Shown piece after piece: positions 61,937 to 64,000 of a DNA stretch of 64,000 bases. This DNA comes from Epiperipatus broadwayi (taxonomy: Eukaryota > Onychophora > Udeonychophora > Euonychophora > Peripatidae): NCBI GenBank assembly GCA_028023455.1, contig JAQFVV010006622.1, forward strand, positions 374,001 through 438,000, given 5' to 3'. The translations under genes were made by a program, and so were the position numbers. Numbering within the stretch: position 1 is the stretch's first letter; every line of letters begins with the position of its first letter. The notes under the pieces were generated by a model. The model was not told where the DNA came from, did no database searches, and saw nothing but the letters and a program-made list of their open reading frames with translations.

Positions 61937-62287
61937 TACTGGAAATATCTTTGCACTCGTTATAATGCTTATCTGATAGCCAATCAGATATTGTGATGGC
62001 TGTCTGAATGACGATCAAACCGTAAACACATGACAAAGAATTTACGAGAAAAGGGCAGCCACCCTTTTCTCTACTTTTCTTTTTATATATCTAAGCCAGT
62101 CGAAAGTATTTAGATTTGAAAGCGTGAAGCTTTAAATATCTTCACAATTAACTCATCGAGTCTAAATTGTAAACGTAAATTTTTTGTTGTGTGTTTACAG
62201 TTTGATCGTCATTCCGACAGCCATCACAACATCTCATTGGCTGTCAGATAAGCATTATAACGAACGCAAAGAGATTTCCAGTATGAC
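61937..62287. mobile_element. Nested MITE with ~90-bp TIRs and TA duplication (Tc1/mariner-like)
   Basis: TA-CTGGAAATATCTTTGCACTCG at the left end pairs with CGAACGCAAAGAGATTTCCAG-TA at the right. Arms continue through GCTTATCTGATAGCCAATCAGAT versus ATCTCATTGGCTGTCAGATAAGC and CGATCAAACCGTAAACA versus TGTTTACAGTTTGATCG. The TA on each side is the target duplication expected of Tc1/mariner transposases. It splits the LINE RT between the GVKQ block and the FADD-type block, so it inserted after the LINE. A relative lies at 23170-23600. No transposase, hence non-autonomous. Confidence 0.85.
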
Positions 62288-63260
62288 AATAATCTATGGA
62301 ATTGTTTAGAGTAGCTTAATCAAACAGGGATCAAAATACAATACAGGTTTGATGATGAAATATTTAATTTGATTAAAAGCTTTAAGAACTTTTTCTTGGA
62401 CTTAAAGTGTGCTGATGATATTGCATTTTTCCCAGTCAGTAGATAATTTACACAAAGTATTTCATGTTTTAAATGCAATATATAAAGACTGGCTTATTAA
62501 CTAATGTTCAAAAAACTCAAATTCTCTATTAGTGATGGAAGAGAAATCCTCAACAACTTTTAGTTAGTATGATTATCAACTTGAGAATGTAAATCAGCTT
62601 AATATTTTAGAAAGGTAATCTTAAAATGTTGAGGTACCACAGTTTAAATATTTTGGTAGTTTTATAGGTAGAAAGGTAAGCTTAGATGTTGATGTACAAA
62701 TTCAATGTGCGGCTACTACTTTTTACAAATTAAATAAATAGAGAATTTTATTACAGGAAATAATTATTGAAAGTAAGTTAGGTGTATAAAGAGCTGTTAT
62801 TTTACCTAATTTATTGTAAGGAAATTTAATTGGAACATTAACAGTCAAATATAAAGACTTAGAAAAGTTTCATTTACGAATGTTCTATAAAATTTTAGAA
62901 ATAACTATGGATAAATCTTAAAAGTTATCAATATGTTCTTCAGCTTGCTGTATGTGATGCTAATGAGTCCACTATGAGTCCACTATTTGGAAATTACACC
63001 TTCATTGGACTGGATATGTAAAATGAATACATGGAAGACTTCCTAAAAGTGGTTTTTATAGTGACTTGAAGCATTGTTTTTGTCGGAAAGATAGATCCCA
63101 TCTATGGTACAAGGATTATTTCAAAGACATTTTAAAGAAGTGGAATATCAATTGGTTTCCATTGGAAAGATATAGCAGAGACTGAAATATATTGGAAAGC
63201 TACGATTAGATGTGGTGATGAAATATTTCAAAAAGAAAAGTTTTCTGCTAAAGAATTTAA
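62288..63260 (+). mobile_element. Jockey/CR1-type LINE, 3' part (relic)
   Basis: Continuation of the interrupted RT. YRFDDEIFNLIKSFKNFF is followed by LKCADDIAFF, the catalytic ADD region (about 62345-62435). VPQFKYFGSFIGRKVSLDVD comes next (about 62632-62692), then RAVILPNLL (about 62790) and DLEKFHLRMFYKI (about 62850-62895). LHLHWTGYV lies near 62995-63020, and WYKDYFKDILKKWNINW near 63100-63155. Stops and frameshifts occur, but the order of blocks is the standard one, confirming it is the same insertion as 61400-61936. Confidence 0.82.
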
Positions 63261-64000
63261 ATGATAACTTTATAAAATGTCAAGCATTAAAATGTACCAG
63301 CATGTGAATATATTTGTGGTTCACTGTTTGATTTGTGTCATCATCAAACTCTTTTCTAGAATAGTTTTTCTTTTTCCTTTCTTAGTTTTTTGGAGTTGGA
63401 ACAGTCATGTTGATTTATGAGTAACATTTTATTATTACATCAATGATTTCTAATTATTTTTGTTACTAGTTTATTTCTTGACAACCCAATTTCATAAATT
63501 GTATCTTTTATAATAGTAAAATCTTTATAGTTGTAATTAATAATTTGTTAAGTGCATACTAACTCATTACATAAGTAATTGTTTTAAGATTTGTAGAGAT
63601 CACTACTATCGCATCTACGCACATAGTCTTAAGGTTATAGTCTTAATGTATATTACTAAAATGTTTACAATTAATGTAGTTTCTATTATTTAAATTCATA
63701 TGTTGAAACCATAAGTACATAGCCCAATAACGTAATTAAAATACAATGAAATAATAAAATGGATAGACAGTGTGAACATATTTACATTCAAAACTCAGAA
63801 GAGCAAGTGAATTTGAATAAATCCACCATAAATTACATTTAAAAAAACTTTAATACATTAACTAATTAACATGTGTGCCTTTTCAACTTTTAATTATTTT
63901 TTCCCCAATATTCCTTTAAATATCTTGGTTTGTAAACCTGGGAGTACATAGACTAAATATCACATGATCACCATTTATATGATTATTAAAGAACCACAGA
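63261..64000. other. AT-rich non-coding stretch
   Basis: Nothing supported. TATCACATGATCACC near 63957 resembles an end of repeat family B. Confidence 0.5.

Noticed and set aside
1-64000. CRISPR array, bacterial operon or prophage
   Set aside because: No regularly spaced repeats with unique spacers and no dense coding; the window is eukaryotic.

Overview
This is an AT-rich (roughly a quarter to 30% G+C by eye) stretch of animal nuclear genome. It holds one convincing protein-coding exon, a few weaker exon candidates, and a dense layer of decayed mobile elements. The animal assignment rests on three things: a TDRD12-type Tudor exon (animal piRNA pathway), RTE and Jockey/CR1-type LINEs, Penelope-like and hAT (GTF2IRD2/BED-finger type) relics, and tRNA-derived SINEs with A and B boxes. 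Introns appear long. The repeat mix fits an invertebrate (for example a lophotrochozoan, arachnid or cnidarian); the sequence does not let me name the species.

Layout. 1-5.2 kb: a 365-bp foldback element, a 3' RTE LINE fragment (minus), and a ~690-bp foldback element with a B-box-like loop. 5.2-12.4 kb: AT-rich non-coding DNA with one tRNA-SINE. 12.4-16.3 kb: a second copy of the first foldback family, a Penelope-like element (minus), a ~450-bp palindrome with a single-arm relative, and a repeat arranged X-Y-X with a 451-bp period. 18-20.2 kb: a small MITE, a promoter-like CpG-containing patch, and a short minus-strand ORF that may be a LAGE3/PCC1-like first exon. 25.6-30.7 kb: a nearly full-length RTE relic followed by a nearly full-length hAT relic, both minus. 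34.3-34.8 kb: foldback. 38-40 kb: a second long RTE relic (minus), with a 3' end fragment at 41.2 kb. 43.8 kb: a short plausible terminal exon. 49.6-52 kb: foldback, a third copy of the 451-bp repeat, and a second hAT relic (plus). 53.8-54.8 kb: the TDRD12-like exon. 57.4-58.7 kb: a long palindrome, then two phase-compatible candidate exons. 59-63.3 kb: two decayed LINEs on the plus strand, the second carrying a nested TA-flanked MITE.

The only gene product with a clear role is the TDRD12-like protein, which in other animals acts in germline piRNA biogenesis. The most interesting cross-cutting signal is a hammerhead-ribozyme-like signature (CTGANGA, a short hairpin, then GAAA or GAAAC). It recurs in at least five unrelated repeat families of this window and, in degraded form, in the tail of the Penelope-like element. 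This suggests that several of the small foldback or tandem repeats are ribozyme-bearing non-autonomous elements (retrozyme-like or Penelope-derived).
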